Shown here: positions 27,120 through 36,745 of the stretch, in pieces
How the letters are laid out: every line of letters starts with the position of its first letter
Numbering within the stretch: the stretch's first letter is position 1
Assembly: GCF_023721815.1 (NCBI RefSeq)
Contig: NZ_JAMDLI010000008.1
Coordinates: 457,944 to 521,943, forward strand
Direction of reading: 5' to 3'
Length of the DNA stretch: 64,000 nucleotides
Source of the DNA: Pleomorphomonas sp. JP5
Lineage (GTDB): Bacteria; Pseudomonadota; Alphaproteobacteria; Rhizobiales; Pleomorphomonadaceae
The notes under the pieces: model-generated
The model's input: only the letters and a program-made list of their open reading frames with translations
What the model was told of the DNA's origin: nothing
Database searches by the model: none
Translations under genes and position numbers: made by a program

Positions 27120-27824
27120 CTATCTGAAGTCTTCCAGGCGCCTTCTCTGCCGCCCCTCGGCATCGAAATTGTCCGGCTTCAGCCAGGCATCGAAGGCATC
27201 CCTCAGCGTCGGCCACTCCTTGTCGATCACGGAGAACCACGCGGTATCACGGTTACGTCCCTTGACTATGACGGCTTGGCGAAAAGTGCCCTCGTAGGTG
27301 AAGCCCAACCGCTCGGCGGCCTTCATCGACGGCATGTTGAGTGCGTTGCACTTCCATTCGTAGCGGCGGTAACCCAGCCCCTCGAAAGCGTGCTTCATAA
27401 GCAGATAATGCGCTTCGGTGGAGAGGGCCGACCGCTGCATCAGCGGAGACCACGTCACCCAGCCAACCTCGATCGAACCGTTGACAGGATCGATGCGGAG
27501 ATAGGAGACGATGCCCACCGGCTTGCCGTTCGCCTTGTCCACCACCGCGAAGAACAACGGATCTTCCGAGGAAACAAGAGGACCGACCCAGGCGCCGAAC
27601 TCCGCTTCGTTCGCGAAAGGTCCGACCGCCAGATAGGTCCACATCCGGCCGGCGCGGTCTGCGGAATAGGCGGCGAACAGATCCGGCGCATGAGCGACGG
27701 ACAGTGGCTCAAGCCGAACCACTCGACCGTCGAGCACCGTATGCGACGGACGCCGACGCGGCTCCCAGCCCGCCACCACCGGTCCAATGGGATCGCCGTG
27801 GTCGTCCAACTCCTGCAAGACCAT
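27120..27824 (-). CDS. GNAT family N-acetyltransferase (RimJ/RimL type)
   Basis: The 234-residue protein has the acetyltransferase_3 pattern: VRLEPLSVAHAPDLFAAYSAD near residue 35, VGIVSYLRIDPVNGSIEVGWVTWSP with the beta4-beta5 region, AHYLLMKHAFEGLGYRRYEWK, and SMKAAERLGFTYEGTFRQA. This subgroup acetylates protein N-termini or small molecules; the target is unknown. The ATG at 27824 has GGGGGGAG upstream. It is followed 66 bases later by cpdB on the same strand, but a functional link is not apparent. Confidence 0.9.
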   Translation of the reverse strand: MVLQELDDHGDPIGPVVAGWEPRRRPSHTVLDGRVVRLEPLSVAHAPDLFAAYSADRAGRMWTYLAVGPFANEAEFGAWVGPLVSSEDPLFFAVVDKANGKPVGIVSYLRIDPVNGSIEVGWVTWSPLMQRSALSTEAHYLLMKHAFEGLGYRRYEWKCNALNMPSMKAAERLGFTYEGTFRQAVIVKGRNRDTAWFSVIDKEWPTLRDAFDAWLKPDNFDAEGRQRRRLEDFR

Positions 27825-27947
27825 GTCTCCCCCCGAACAACGCGCAATCCGACGAACACTGGGCGCCGTTTCAATTCTATGTTGTAGCATCACCCGGCGG
27901 AAGCCCTGCCCCGCTTTTGCGAGACGCTCTCCCCATTCGAGTGGACC

Positions 27948-29870
27948 TTATTTGCCGATCACACCGGCGAGTTTGACGCGATTCTGCCCGAGCGCGGTCA
28001 GCACCGCCTGAACAATGCCCTGTGCGTCGAGGCCCGCTTCGGCATACATGCGCTCCGGCCTGTCGTGATCGACGAAGGTATCGGGCAATGTCAGCGCACG
28101 GAACCGGAAGCCTCGATCGAAGCGCCCTTCTTCAATAAGCGCCTGCGCAACGTGGCTACCGAAGCCACCGGTGGAGCCCTCCTCCACGGTGATCAGGAGT
28201 TCGTGGTGGGCGGCAAGCTGCCGGATCAGCTCGCGATCAAGCGGCTTGGCGAAGCGCGCATCGGCCACAGTGGCCGGAAGCCCGAACGTCGCCAGTTCCT
28301 CCGCCGCCTTCAGCGCCTCGCCAAGCCGGGTGCCGAAGGAGAGGATTGCCACCTTGCCCCCACTTGAAACAATGCGGCCGCGACCGATCTCAATGGGCTG
28401 TCCCTGTTCCGGCAGCTCAATGCCAACGCCTTCGCCACGCGGATAACGGAAGGCGATGGGACCGTCGTCATAGGCAACCGCCGTCGCCACCATATGCCTG
28501 AGTTCCGCCTCATCACCCGGGGCCATCACCACCATGTTGGGCAGGCAGGTGAGAAAAGCAGTGTCGAAGGCTCCGGCATGCGTAGCGCCGTCGGCGCCGA
28601 CGAAACCGGCGCGATCGATCGGCAGGCGAACGGGCAGGTTCTGCAAGGCGACGTCGTGCACGACCTGGTCGTAGGCACGCTGCAGGAAGGTGGAATAGAT
28701 GGCGCAAAAGGGCTTCAAACCCTCGGTCGCCATGCCAGCCGCGAAGGTAACGGCATGTTGCTCGGCAATGCCGACGTCGAACACACGGTCGGGGAAGGCC
28801 TTGGCGAAGAGATCCAGGCCGGTGCCGGCCGGCATGGCGGCGGTGATACCGACGATGCGTTCGTCGCGCCGTCCCTCGTCGACCAGCGTTTCGCCGAACA
28901 CCTGCGTATAGCTCGGCGCATTGGCCTTGGGCTTGACCTGGGCGCCGGTCACCACGTCGAACCGACCGACGCCGTGGTACTTGTCGGCAGCGGCCTCGGC
29001 GGGCGGATACCCCTTGCCCTTCTTGGTGACGACGTGCAGCAGCACCGGCCCATCCTTGGCGTTGCGCACGTTGCGCAGCACCGGCAGCAGGTGGGAAAGG
29101 TTGTGCCCGTCGATAGGGCCGACATAGTAGAAGCCGAGCTCCTCGAACAGCGTACCGCCGGTCAGGAAGCCGCGCGCATATTCCTCGGCCCGCTGCGCCT
29201 TCTGCCGGAGGCCTTTCGGCAGGTTGAAGGCAAGCTGCTTCATCGCCTCGCGCAGCGTCAGATAGGTCGGGCCGGAAACGAGACGCGCCAGATAGGCGCT
29301 CATGGCGCCGGTCGGCGGAGCGATCGACATGTCGTTGTCATTGAGGATGACGACGAGCCGGCTATCCATGGCGCCTGCGTTGTTCATCGCCTCGTAGGCC
29401 ATGCCGGCCGACATGGCGCCATCGCCAATAACGGCGATCACCTGGTTGTCGTCGCCCTTGAGGTCGCGCGCTACGGCCATGCCGAGGCCAGCCGAAATCG
29501 AGGTGGAGGAATGACCGGCCCCAAACGGGTCGTAGACGCTCTCGGCCCGCCTGGTGAAGCCGGACAGACCGCCGCCCTGACGCAGGGTACGGAAATCGCT
29601 GCGCCGCCCCGTGAGAATCTTGTGAGGATAGGCCTGATGCCCAACGTCCCAGATCAGCCGGTCGCGCGGCGTATCGAACACGGCGTGCAAGGCAACGGTC
29701 AACTCGACAACGCCCAACCCCGCACCAAGGTGGCCGCCCGTCGCAGACACCGCGTCGATCATCTCGGCGCGCACCTCGGTGGCGAGTTGCTCAAGCTCGG
29801 CAATCGACAGCATCTTGAGGTCGTCTGGTGACGACACCTTGTCGAGGAGCGGGGTGGCGGGACGCGACAA
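27948..29870 (-). CDS. dxs: 1-deoxy-D-xylulose-5-phosphate synthase
   Basis: The 640-residue thiamine-diphosphate enzyme condenses pyruvate and glyceraldehyde-3-phosphate, the first step of the MEP isoprenoid pathway. It shows the opening [31 protein letters not shown], the ThDP/Mg motif [18 protein letters not shown], the transketolase pyrimidine domain ([15 protein letters not shown]) and the C-terminal domain ([15 protein letters not shown]). The start appears to be TTG at 29870: an in-frame stop lies a few codons upstream, and the next ATG (29813) would remove the conserved PLLD segment. In many relatives xseB and tlyA flank it; here they do not. Confidence 0.95.
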   Translation of the reverse strand: MSRPATPLLDKVSSPDDLKMLSIAELEQLATEVRAEMIDAVSATGGHLGAGLGVVELTVALHAVFDTPRDRLIWDVGHQAYPHKILTGRRSDFRTLRQGGGLSGFTRRAESVYDPFGAGHSSTSISAGLGMAVARDLKGDDNQVIAVIGDGAMSAGMAYEAMNNAGAMDSRLVVILNDNDMSIAPPTGAMSAYLARLVSGPTYLTLREAMKQLAFNLPKGLRQKAQRAEEYARGFLTGGTLFEELGFYYVGPIDGHNLSHLLPVLRNVRNAKDGPVLLHVVTKKGKGYPPAEAAADKYHGVGRFDVVTGAQVKPKANAPSYTQVFGETLVDEGRRDERIVGITAAMPAGTGLDLFAKAFPDRVFDVGIAEQHAVTFAAGMATEGLKPFCAIYSTFLQRAYDQVVHDVALQNLPVRLPIDRAGFVGADGATHAGAFDTAFLTCLPNMVVMAPGDEAELRHMVATAVAYDDGPIAFRYPRGEGVGIELPEQGQPIEIGRGRIVSSGGKVAILSFGTRLGEALKAAEELATFGLPATVADARFAKPLDRELIRQLAAHHELLITVEEGSTGGFGSHVAQALIEEGRFDRGFRFRALTLPDTFVDHDRPERMYAEAGLDAQGIVQAVLTALGQNRVKLAGVIGK

Positions 29871-29991
29871 TCCAAAAAATCCGTGAAACTACGAGGGCAA
29901 ACCCCTCACTCTCAGATACCAGTCAATCACAGTCTCTTCAATTCTCAAGCGCTGAGTTTATCAAGCTAAATTACGGCGGATGCAGGGACGC

Positions 29992-30450
29992 TCATCGAGC
30001 GAGACCGAATTGAATCTCGATGAGATGGTAGGACGAGCCAGGTCCCCGCCAATCATGATAAATTTCCCGACTCTCGCCGGAGAAGACGTGTCGCGATCGC
30101 TCGATCTCCGACACCAGCGGGCCATAACCCTTTGAAAACAGCGTTCGCAAGGAACCTCGGTGCAACGCCGAAGCGGCGATTATAGGTTCGAGGTGCATCA
30201 GTTCGAACCCTCCCGAGTAGGCCAACGGTCGCTCGATCGGAAGGCAGATCCGCCAGTCGAACAGAGTCTTGCCATCACGCGGAAGGTCATTGGAGATGAA
30301 GGTCCACGGACCTGCGACGGTCAGCCGCAGATCCTCCACTTCGGTCATCATGCCAGGATAAAGTTCGGCCGAGACCGACGCCACGTCCCGGATTCGAATC
30401 CTCCGAGCCGCACTCAGCACCCACATGTCCTGCGTTTCGACGATGTTCAT
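29992..30450 (-). CDS. GyrI-like (AraC effector-binding) small-molecule-binding domain protein
   Basis: The 152-residue stand-alone protein ends with the pattern typical of GyrI-like/SRPBCC-type effector-binding domains (SREIYHDWRGPGSSYHLIEI, then QFGLA), comparable to the REVY..W.GP...EIQ.GI ending of that family. No DNA-binding domain is attached. Such domains bind hydrophobic small molecules or act as gyrase inhibitors. It lies 121 bases upstream of dxs on the same strand. The region upstream of it (30451-30707) shows no gene. Confidence 0.6.
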   Translation of the reverse strand: MNIVETQDMWVLSAARRIRIRDVASVSAELYPGMMTEVEDLRLTVAGPWTFISNDLPRDGKTLFDWRICLPIERPLAYSGGFELMHLEPIIAASALHRGSLRTLFSKGYGPLVSEIERSRHVFSGESREIYHDWRGPGSSYHLIEIQFGLAR

Positions 30451-30707
30451 CCGGCTCCCCTTGCTCGTGTCGGCAAGCTACCGGGGAATCTGTCGGCACC
30501 AAGAGGCAGGATGAGATTTCCTTTCCAACCCAAATGGCAAAACAAGAGCGGATTGGAAAATCTTACCTCTTTCGTTTCCATTCCCAGTCAAACGGCTCAA
30601 CGCCGGCGGTCGATCGTCGACTCGTCTCTTTTCCACCGCGATCATCACGGTTGGCGATCGACGCCAAACAACCAGGACGAAACACGGCGTCTGGGCACCG
30701 GCCGGGG

Positions 30708-31775
30708 TCAGCGTAGCCGGCGACCGTCGGAGTCAAAAGCGAGTATGTCATCTGCCCGGCAGCGCAAGGACAAGACTTCGCCGACCCTGGACCTTTGATC
30801 GCCCCGCTGTGCGAACCGAACAACGGTTCCATCAGCCAAGCGACCATGGACAATGGACTCGCCACCCAAGTTCTCGACGACACTCACATCAAACTGAAAG
30901 ACAACATCGCCAGCGTCGTCGCCGATACCCAAGCTCTCCGGTCGGATACCCAGCGTCACATTGGCGCCAGGCGTCAGCGCCGACACGAGCTTTAGGCGCG
31001 CGACCGTGGAGCCAACTGCTGCGCTATTGTTCGCCTGGACCGTGGCGGGCAGCATGTTCATCTTTGGTGAGCCGATGAAGCCGGCGACGAACAGATTGTC
31101 CGGATCTCGATAGAGATCGACGGGGCGACCGATCTGCTCGACCGCGCCGGCGCGCAGCACGACGATCTTGTCGGCGAGCGTCATGGCCTCGACCTGATCG
31201 TGGGTCACATAGACCATCGTCGAGCCGAGTTGCTGATGCAGTTTGGCAATCTCGATGCGCATCTGGACGCGCAGCTCGGCATCAAGGTTGCTGAGCGGCT
31301 CGTCGAACAGGAACGCGGTGGGCTGCCGGACGATCGCCCGGCCTATGGCAACCCGCTGCCGCTGGCCGCCCGAGAGCTGCGACGGCTTGCGCCCCAACAA
31401 CGGCTCCAACTGAAGGATGGCAGCCGCTTCCCGCACGCGCCGCTCCGTCTCGGCCTTCGACATCCCGGTCATGCGTAAGCCGAAGCTCATGTTCCCGGCG
31501 ACTGTCATATGCGGATAGAGCGCGTAGGACTGAAACACCATGGCGAGGCCACGCTCGGAGGGCGCGACATTGTTGACGATGCGATCGTTGATCAGCAGGT
31601 CGCCGCTCGTCACATCCTCAAGGCCGGCGACCATCCGCAGCAGAGTCGACTTTCCACATCCGGAAGGACCCACGAAGACGCAGAATTCCCCCGATTCGAT
31701 CGCCAGATCCACGCCGTGAATGACTTTCGCCGCTCCGAAAGCCTTGGTGATATGCCGCAACTCGATCGCGCTCAT
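30708..31775 (-). CDS. Sugar ABC transporter ATP-binding protein (UgpC/MsmK type)
   Basis: The 355-residue ATPase powers the CUT1 transporter encoded upstream. Walker A is GPSGCGKST near residue 38, the ABC signature is LSGGQRQRVAIGRA, Walker B is AFLFDEPLSNLDAELR, and the H-loop is VYVTHDQVEAM. The last 120 residues form the MalK-like OB regulatory domain (LGIRPESLGIGDD). Its ATG overlaps the GH2 stop (ATGA), so it is translationally coupled as the last gene of the operon. I chose ATG 31775 because AAGGCGG lies about eight bases upstream. Confidence 0.94.
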   Translation of the reverse strand: MSAIELRHITKAFGAAKVIHGVDLAIESGEFCVFVGPSGCGKSTLLRMVAGLEDVTSGDLLINDRIVNNVAPSERGLAMVFQSYALYPHMTVAGNMSFGLRMTGMSKAETERRVREAAAILQLEPLLGRKPSQLSGGQRQRVAIGRAIVRQPTAFLFDEPLSNLDAELRVQMRIEIAKLHQQLGSTMVYVTHDQVEAMTLADKIVVLRAGAVEQIGRPVDLYRDPDNLFVAGFIGSPKMNMLPATVQANNSAAVGSTVARLKLVSALTPGANVTLGIRPESLGIGDDAGDVVFQFDVSVVENLGGESIVHGRLADGTVVRFAQRGDQRSRVGEVLSLRCRADDILAFDSDGRRLR

Positions 31776-34483
31776 ACGGACACCGCCTTCCACCATCCTA
31801 GAACTGTCGTCTGATCCAACGTCGGCACCGGGCCGGACGGGGCTGCCAGATATTCGGCGAGCGCCTTGCGGAAAGTGCGCGCAACCGGCCGGGCGTCCAG
31901 ATCGGTCGCAACGTCAGCAGCGCAAAGGATGAGACGTCCCCGTCCGATCCTGGCTTCCGCGACCAGCATCAGATCGCGATTGGCGTTCCAGTCGTCGATA
32001 ACGCGCACGATGGGTGCAAAACCGATATCCGCCGTGTCGAAAGCCCGGCGGCGGTGGGTCAGTTCCCACCAATGCCAGTCGGAATGGCTCGCAGTCGGGA
32101 AATGCTCGAAAAGCCGATTGTCGGCTTCGATCAGCAATCCCAGCGTATGAGGCGCCTGCCCACTGGTCCAGAGCGTGTTCCAGAAGGCGGCGGTGTGGCC
32201 GAGGACGGCGTTGGGCTTCATGGCCTCCGGTGGAGGCGACAGCACAAGCGTCTCACCACCGGCAACGCGCGCCAACGTGGCCTCGTCGAGCGTCTCGACA
32301 AGTGGCAGGACTGGGTCCGCGCCGGCGGCTGCACTCATCACCCACAACCCCCAGCGATTGCGATAGTTGGCCCCCTTGAGTGTCAGCACAACATCATAGC
32401 GAGCCGGCGCGGAAAGGCCGGAGAGATCGATCTCGATGTCACCAAGCGTATGCAGGTATCCGCTTTCGAGCCGAAGGCCGTTGACCTGCCCCTCATCCAA
32501 CACGGTTCCGCGATCGTTGCGCAACTGCCAGACGACCGTCGGGTTCACGAGAGCAGTCGGACCGAACTGTGCCAGCTGCACGGTCGCGACAAACCGTTCG
32601 CCTGTGATCTTCACGAAACCATCGGCCCGAAGAAGCGGCACGATCGGAGCGCAAAACTCGCGAAACTCAGCCGCGTCGACATAGGGCTTGGGATCCCAGA
32701 AGGCATCGACGACACCAACGAGCGCCGTACCCTGGCCGGAGAAATCCTGCAACCCAAGGAGTTGGGTTCCGGCCATATCCGGCGTACGCAGCGCCGCCTC
32801 GAGCTCTTCCTTGTAAAGCTGGGTCTGCAGCGCGCCGCTGGCCAGCATCATCCGTCGGGCGAGCGCGCCACGCCCTTTGGCGGCGAGATCGTCGCGCACC
32901 ATCATCAGGTTGCGAGCCTCCAGAACGCCGCCGTACTTGCCGATCTCGGCAAGGTCGGGATAGACGCACCACTGGCCGGTCTCGTGGCTCACCAGCGCCA
33001 TCGGAAGCGCATCGACCCAGTCGCTCCAGTCGGTGCGGGTCTCAAGAGAGCGAGCATTAAGACGACCGTCAAGGCCCTCGCCCCAGCGCTGGTTGCGCGG
33101 TTCGGGCTTCGAGATGTAGTCGGCCCGCTGGATGGTCGGCCAGCCGGACCCGCCGGTGTAGACGCGGCGGTCATCGCGGGCATGCCATTCGTCAATGAAG
33201 CGTTCGAGGAAGGCGTGGACGCCCGCTCCGTTCACCTCGTTGCCAACGCAGAGCATGACGAAACTCGGATGATTTCCGTAGCTGGCGACGATGCGCTCCG
33301 CCTCAACGTGGATATAGCGATCAAGGGCCGGATCGGCGCCAAGCATCGGCCAGACGGGCGTCTCGACATGCAGCAGCATGCCGAGACGGTCGGCGACCTC
33401 GAAGGCGGCTTCCGGCGGGCAATAGGAGTGATAGCGGATGTGATTGAGACCGTAGGCCTTGGCCGTGCGGAATACCTTCTCCCAGCCCTCCGGATCGGTC
33501 GGCGGATAGCCGGTCTGCGGGAAGATGCAGCAATCGAGCGTGCCACGCAGAAAGACTGGGCGGCCGTTGAGCTTCAGGCGGCGACCATCCCGCGCGAAGC
33601 TCCGAATGCCGAAGCTGGTCACGCGCTCGTCGAGTTCAGCGCCATCGCGCATCCAGCGAACCGTGAGACGATGGACGACGGGCGAGAACTCGTCCCAGAT
33701 GTCGGCCTCGGCCGGTAGGTCCGCGTCGATGATAACCGGCGTAAAACCGCTTGAGACCGTGATCGGTTTCCGGATGACGACCGGCTCGGCAACGCCATCC
33801 AAGGCGAACTCGAGAACGAGCTGATCGTCGTGCGGGTCGCTCCAGAAAGACGGGAAGCGGTTGTCGGCGTCGAAAGCATCGAGTTCGACCCTGACCGTCA
33901 CATGGCGGTCGGGCGCGCGCACGTCCAGCCGGGCGATCGATGCCCTGGCGGCCTCGACGCGCAAATAGCCGACGACGCCGTTCCAGTTGGTCTGCGTGTG
34001 ATCGGTGTTCGAGTGAGCGACGGCCTTCATCATGGCGCTGTCGCGAACGATGGCGTCGCCAACGGCCTCGAAACGACCGTTGTCGATCATCATGACGATC
34101 CGGTGTTCGCCGGCGCTCAGCGGACCGGCCATCATCCGCACTGCCGTGGACAGGCTCTCGTCCCGTCCGAGCTTGTAGCCGTCGAGCCAGATGTTGACCT
34201 CGCCGTGCGGCCGCTCCAGTGCGATGGTGAAGAAGTGGTCCTCCCCCCCCTCTGGAACGCTAAAGCTGCGCCCGTACCAGGCCTTGCCCACATAGGGATG
34301 ACGGCGGCTGAGATGGGCCATCGTCCGCGTCGTCGTCAGCGGCGTCTTGGCAGCTTCATCGACGCTCCCTGGAAGGTCGATCGTGTCATTGAGCCCGGAG
34401 ACATGCCAGGCCTCCGCCTCGCCTCTGCCAGTCGGGTCGAGCGCAAAGGACCATTGTCCCTCAAGAGGAATCGAAAACAGCAT
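31772..34483 (-). CDS. Glycoside hydrolase family 2 protein
   Basis: The 903-residue protein has the GH2 order: an N-terminal jelly-roll sugar-binding domain (residues 5-180), an immunoglobulin-like domain (to about 300), and a TIM barrel (RRLKLNGRPVFLRGT from 301). The proposed acid/base is E416 in CVGNEVNG and the nucleophile is E501 in VSHETGQWCVYPD; more beta domains follow. There is no signal peptide, so it acts in the cytoplasm on an imported glycoside. It lies between the binding-protein gene and the ATPase gene of a CUT1 transporter and overlaps the latter, tying its substrate to that importer. The SHETGQWC nucleophile context differs from LacZ and UidA, so specificity is open. Confidence 0.9.
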   Translation of the reverse strand: MLFSIPLEGQWSFALDPTGRGEAEAWHVSGLNDTIDLPGSVDEAAKTPLTTTRTMAHLSRRHPYVGKAWYGRSFSVPEGGEDHFFTIALERPHGEVNIWLDGYKLGRDESLSTAVRMMAGPLSAGEHRIVMMIDNGRFEAVGDAIVRDSAMMKAVAHSNTDHTQTNWNGVVGYLRVEAARASIARLDVRAPDRHVTVRVELDAFDADNRFPSFWSDPHDDQLVLEFALDGVAEPVVIRKPITVSSGFTPVIIDADLPAEADIWDEFSPVVHRLTVRWMRDGAELDERVTSFGIRSFARDGRRLKLNGRPVFLRGTLDCCIFPQTGYPPTDPEGWEKVFRTAKAYGLNHIRYHSYCPPEAAFEVADRLGMLLHVETPVWPMLGADPALDRYIHVEAERIVASYGNHPSFVMLCVGNEVNGAGVHAFLERFIDEWHARDDRRVYTGGSGWPTIQRADYISKPEPRNQRWGEGLDGRLNARSLETRTDWSDWVDALPMALVSHETGQWCVYPDLAEIGKYGGVLEARNLMMVRDDLAAKGRGALARRMMLASGALQTQLYKEELEAALRTPDMAGTQLLGLQDFSGQGTALVGVVDAFWDPKPYVDAAEFREFCAPIVPLLRADGFVKITGERFVATVQLAQFGPTALVNPTVVWQLRNDRGTVLDEGQVNGLRLESGYLHTLGDIEIDLSGLSAPARYDVVLTLKGANYRNRWGLWVMSAAAGADPVLPLVETLDEATLARVAGGETLVLSPPPEAMKPNAVLGHTAAFWNTLWTSGQAPHTLGLLIEADNRLFEHFPTASHSDWHWWELTHRRRAFDTADIGFAPIVRVIDDWNANRDLMLVAEARIGRGRLILCAADVATDLDARPVARTFRKALAEYLAAPSGPVPTLDQTTVLGWWKAVSV

Positions 34484-34544
34484 GTCGGCCTCTGGAAAAG
34501 GCGGGCACCAGCGGTGCCCGCGGAGAGAGTTCCTGTCCGGTCGC

Positions 34545-35825
34545 TTACATCCGGGCTTCGATCTCGGCCTTTGCCCCTGCGAGGGCCTCATCAACGCTCA
34601 TGACGCTGCGCGCGACGTTGTTGATCGCCGTTCCCATGGCGGTATAGGCGACGCTGTCGAGCGGGTTAAGCGTGAAGGGCGTCATCTCCGCCTGTACGGG
34701 AGCAAACACCGCATTGACGTTTTCGCCGCCGTAATAGGCGTCGGGCGCGTTCAGCCAGTCGGCCTTGCTGGCCGGCGTCCAGGCCGGATAGAGGTCATCG
34801 CCCGAAAACTGCTGCTTCAGGCTCTCGTTATCGGTAACCAGCCAGCGGACGAAGGCCCATGCCGCTTCCTTGTTCTGCGAGCTCTTGAGGACGCCGAGAT
34901 AGTCGCCGCCGCTGTTGAAGGCGCGCTTGCCCTCGAAGGCGGGCGCCGAGGTCACGGACCACTTGCCCGCCTGGTCGGTGGCATAGGCGCGCTTGAGCAA
35001 ACCGCCGAACCAGTTGCCGTAAAGCGCGGTCGCAAGCTGGCCGCGCTGGAAGGCGCCCTGCCATTCCGGGCTCCAGGCCGAGAAGGGCGAAATCAGCCCT
35101 GCCTCGGAGGCTTCCTTCACCTTTTCGAGCGCCGCCTTGAAAACCGGATCATCGAGCTGCAGCTTGCCGTCGGCGCTGAAATAGCTGACGCCGGCCTGGG
35201 CCATCATGGCGCGGACGATTTCCTCACCATTGCCGATGACCCAGCGCTGGTTCGGCACGACCAGCTTCTTGCCTTCCCGGATGAAAGCATCCCAATCACT
35301 GAAGAGTTCAGCCACCGCCTTGGGGTCGGACGGCAGGCCGACTTCGGCGAAGATGTCCTGCCGGTAGAACATGCCGCCCGGGCCGGTGTGCTTGGGCAGC
35401 GTGGTGATGCGGCCGTCAGGCAGCGTCGAGTTGGCGGCGGTGAACGGAGCGAAGTTGGCCATCAACTCCTTGGCGCCGTAAGGGGCCTCGGCGAGATCGA
35501 CCCACTGGTCCTTGTCCCTGAGAAGCGCCATCATGCCGATCTCCACGCAGGCGACATCGGCGCCGTTTCCGCTCAGAAGCGCGCGCTGCACGGCGTTGAG
35601 ATAGGCGTTGTTGGTCTGCGGGATGCCCTGAACGTTGACCTTGATGTTGGGATAGGCGGCATTGAAGGCCGGCAGCAGAGCCTGGAACGTTCGATCGTTG
35701 TTGGGCCAGGTCAGCACGCTGATGGAACCCGAGATGTTCCTGTCAGGCGCCTCCTGGGCATACGCCGACGTCGAAGCCGTCACGGCCAGCGCCGCCGCGG
35801 CGAGTATTCTCAGTCCCTTTGCCAT
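34545..35825 (-). CDS. Extracellular sugar-binding protein of a CUT1 ABC transporter
   Basis: The 426-residue protein has a cleavable signal (LRILAAAALAVTASTSAYAQ) and the family 1 solute-binding fold: SVLTWPNNDRTFQALLPAFNAAYPNIKVNV, DVACVEIGMMALL, and the aromatic-rich C-lobe (AAWAFVRWLVTDNES). It captures the oligosaccharide or glycoside in the periplasm and hands it to the two permeases encoded upstream. GGAGGAGAG precedes the ATG at 35825. The GH2 gene follows after 61 bases. Confidence 0.93.
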   Translation of the reverse strand: MAKGLRILAAAALAVTASTSAYAQEAPDRNISGSISVLTWPNNDRTFQALLPAFNAAYPNIKVNVQGIPQTNNAYLNAVQRALLSGNGADVACVEIGMMALLRDKDQWVDLAEAPYGAKELMANFAPFTAANSTLPDGRITTLPKHTGPGGMFYRQDIFAEVGLPSDPKAVAELFSDWDAFIREGKKLVVPNQRWVIGNGEEIVRAMMAQAGVSYFSADGKLQLDDPVFKAALEKVKEASEAGLISPFSAWSPEWQGAFQRGQLATALYGNWFGGLLKRAYATDQAGKWSVTSAPAFEGKRAFNSGGDYLGVLKSSQNKEAAWAFVRWLVTDNESLKQQFSGDDLYPAWTPASKADWLNAPDAYYGGENVNAVFAPVQAEMTPFTLNPLDSVAYTAMGTAINNVARSVMSVDEALAGAKAEIEARM

Positions 35826-35890
35826 TGCTCTCTCCTCCACTTGAATCGGCTGCCGGGGCGTTTCTCCTTGCCGTCCGCGACGCCTCCGCC

Positions 35891-36745
35891 TTATTTCACC
35901 GAGCCCGATGTCAGGCCGGCGATGAACTGCCTGCTCAACAGCGCAAACAGCACGAACACGGGGACGAGCCCCATCAGCGTTGCCAGCATGACCGCCGGCA
36001 TGTCCGAGTAATGCGTGGTCGACAGCGTCGTAAGCGCCAGCGGCACGGTGAACTTTGTTCCGTCGCCGAGGACCACCAGAGGCAGTTGGAAGTCGTTCCA
36101 CGTGCTAATCAGCGTCCAGACCGCCAACGCGGCCAACCCCGGTCGGATGATCGGCACGACGACGAAAAAGAACGCAGCTATGCCACCGGCACCGTCCATC
36201 TCGGCCGCTTCGTAGAGTTCGCGCGGCACGGTCGAACCGACGTAGGTGTACATCCAGACGACGCCGAATCCCGACGCCACGGCAGGCACGATCAGCGGCC
36301 AGAAGGTGTTGAGCCAGCCGATGGCATTCATTTGCAAGAAGAAGGGGATAAGGGCCAGCGACGGCGGGAAGAACAAGGTGGCGAACGTCACCACCAGCAA
36401 CGTCTTGTGACCCGGCGCGCGCGTGTAGCGCGACAGCCCGTAGCCGGCGAGCGAGCTTACCAGTACCAACCCCACCGTCTTCGGCAGGGCCACGGCGAGG
36501 CTGTTGAGGATCGGCCGGAAGGGCGGGAAGACGTTGGCGATGTTGGCATAGTTCTGCACGATGTTGTCGCCGAACCAAAGGGGCGGTGGAAACTGGAAGA
36601 CCTCGTTCAGCGTCCTGGTCGCAAAGACCGCCGTCAGATAGATCGGCAGCAGGAAGAACAGCGACAACAGTCCCAGCGCCACCGTCACGCCGATGTTGAA
36701 GCGCTTCTCGCGATTGGACATGCGCCCAAGAATGCCCTTGCTCAT
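35891..36745 (-). CDS. CUT1 sugar ABC transporter permease (MalG/UgpE type)
   Basis: The 284-residue inner-membrane protein has six predicted helices and the EAA loop that contacts the ATPase (ELYEAAEMDGAGGIAAFFFVVVPIIRPGLAAL). It begins with a basic cytoplasmic N-terminus and first helix (ALGLLSLFFLLPIYLTAVF). Its ATG overlaps the stop of the upstream permease gene (ATGA), and the binding-protein gene follows after 65 bases. Confidence 0.94.
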   Translation of the reverse strand: MSKGILGRMSNREKRFNIGVTVALGLLSLFFLLPIYLTAVFATRTLNEVFQFPPPLWFGDNIVQNYANIANVFPPFRPILNSLAVALPKTVGLVLVSSLAGYGLSRYTRAPGHKTLLVVTFATLFFPPSLALIPFFLQMNAIGWLNTFWPLIVPAVASGFGVVWMYTYVGSTVPRELYEAAEMDGAGGIAAFFFVVVPIIRPGLAALAVWTLISTWNDFQLPLVVLGDGTKFTVPLALTTLSTTHYSDMPAVMLATLMGLVPVFVLFALLSRQFIAGLTSGSVK

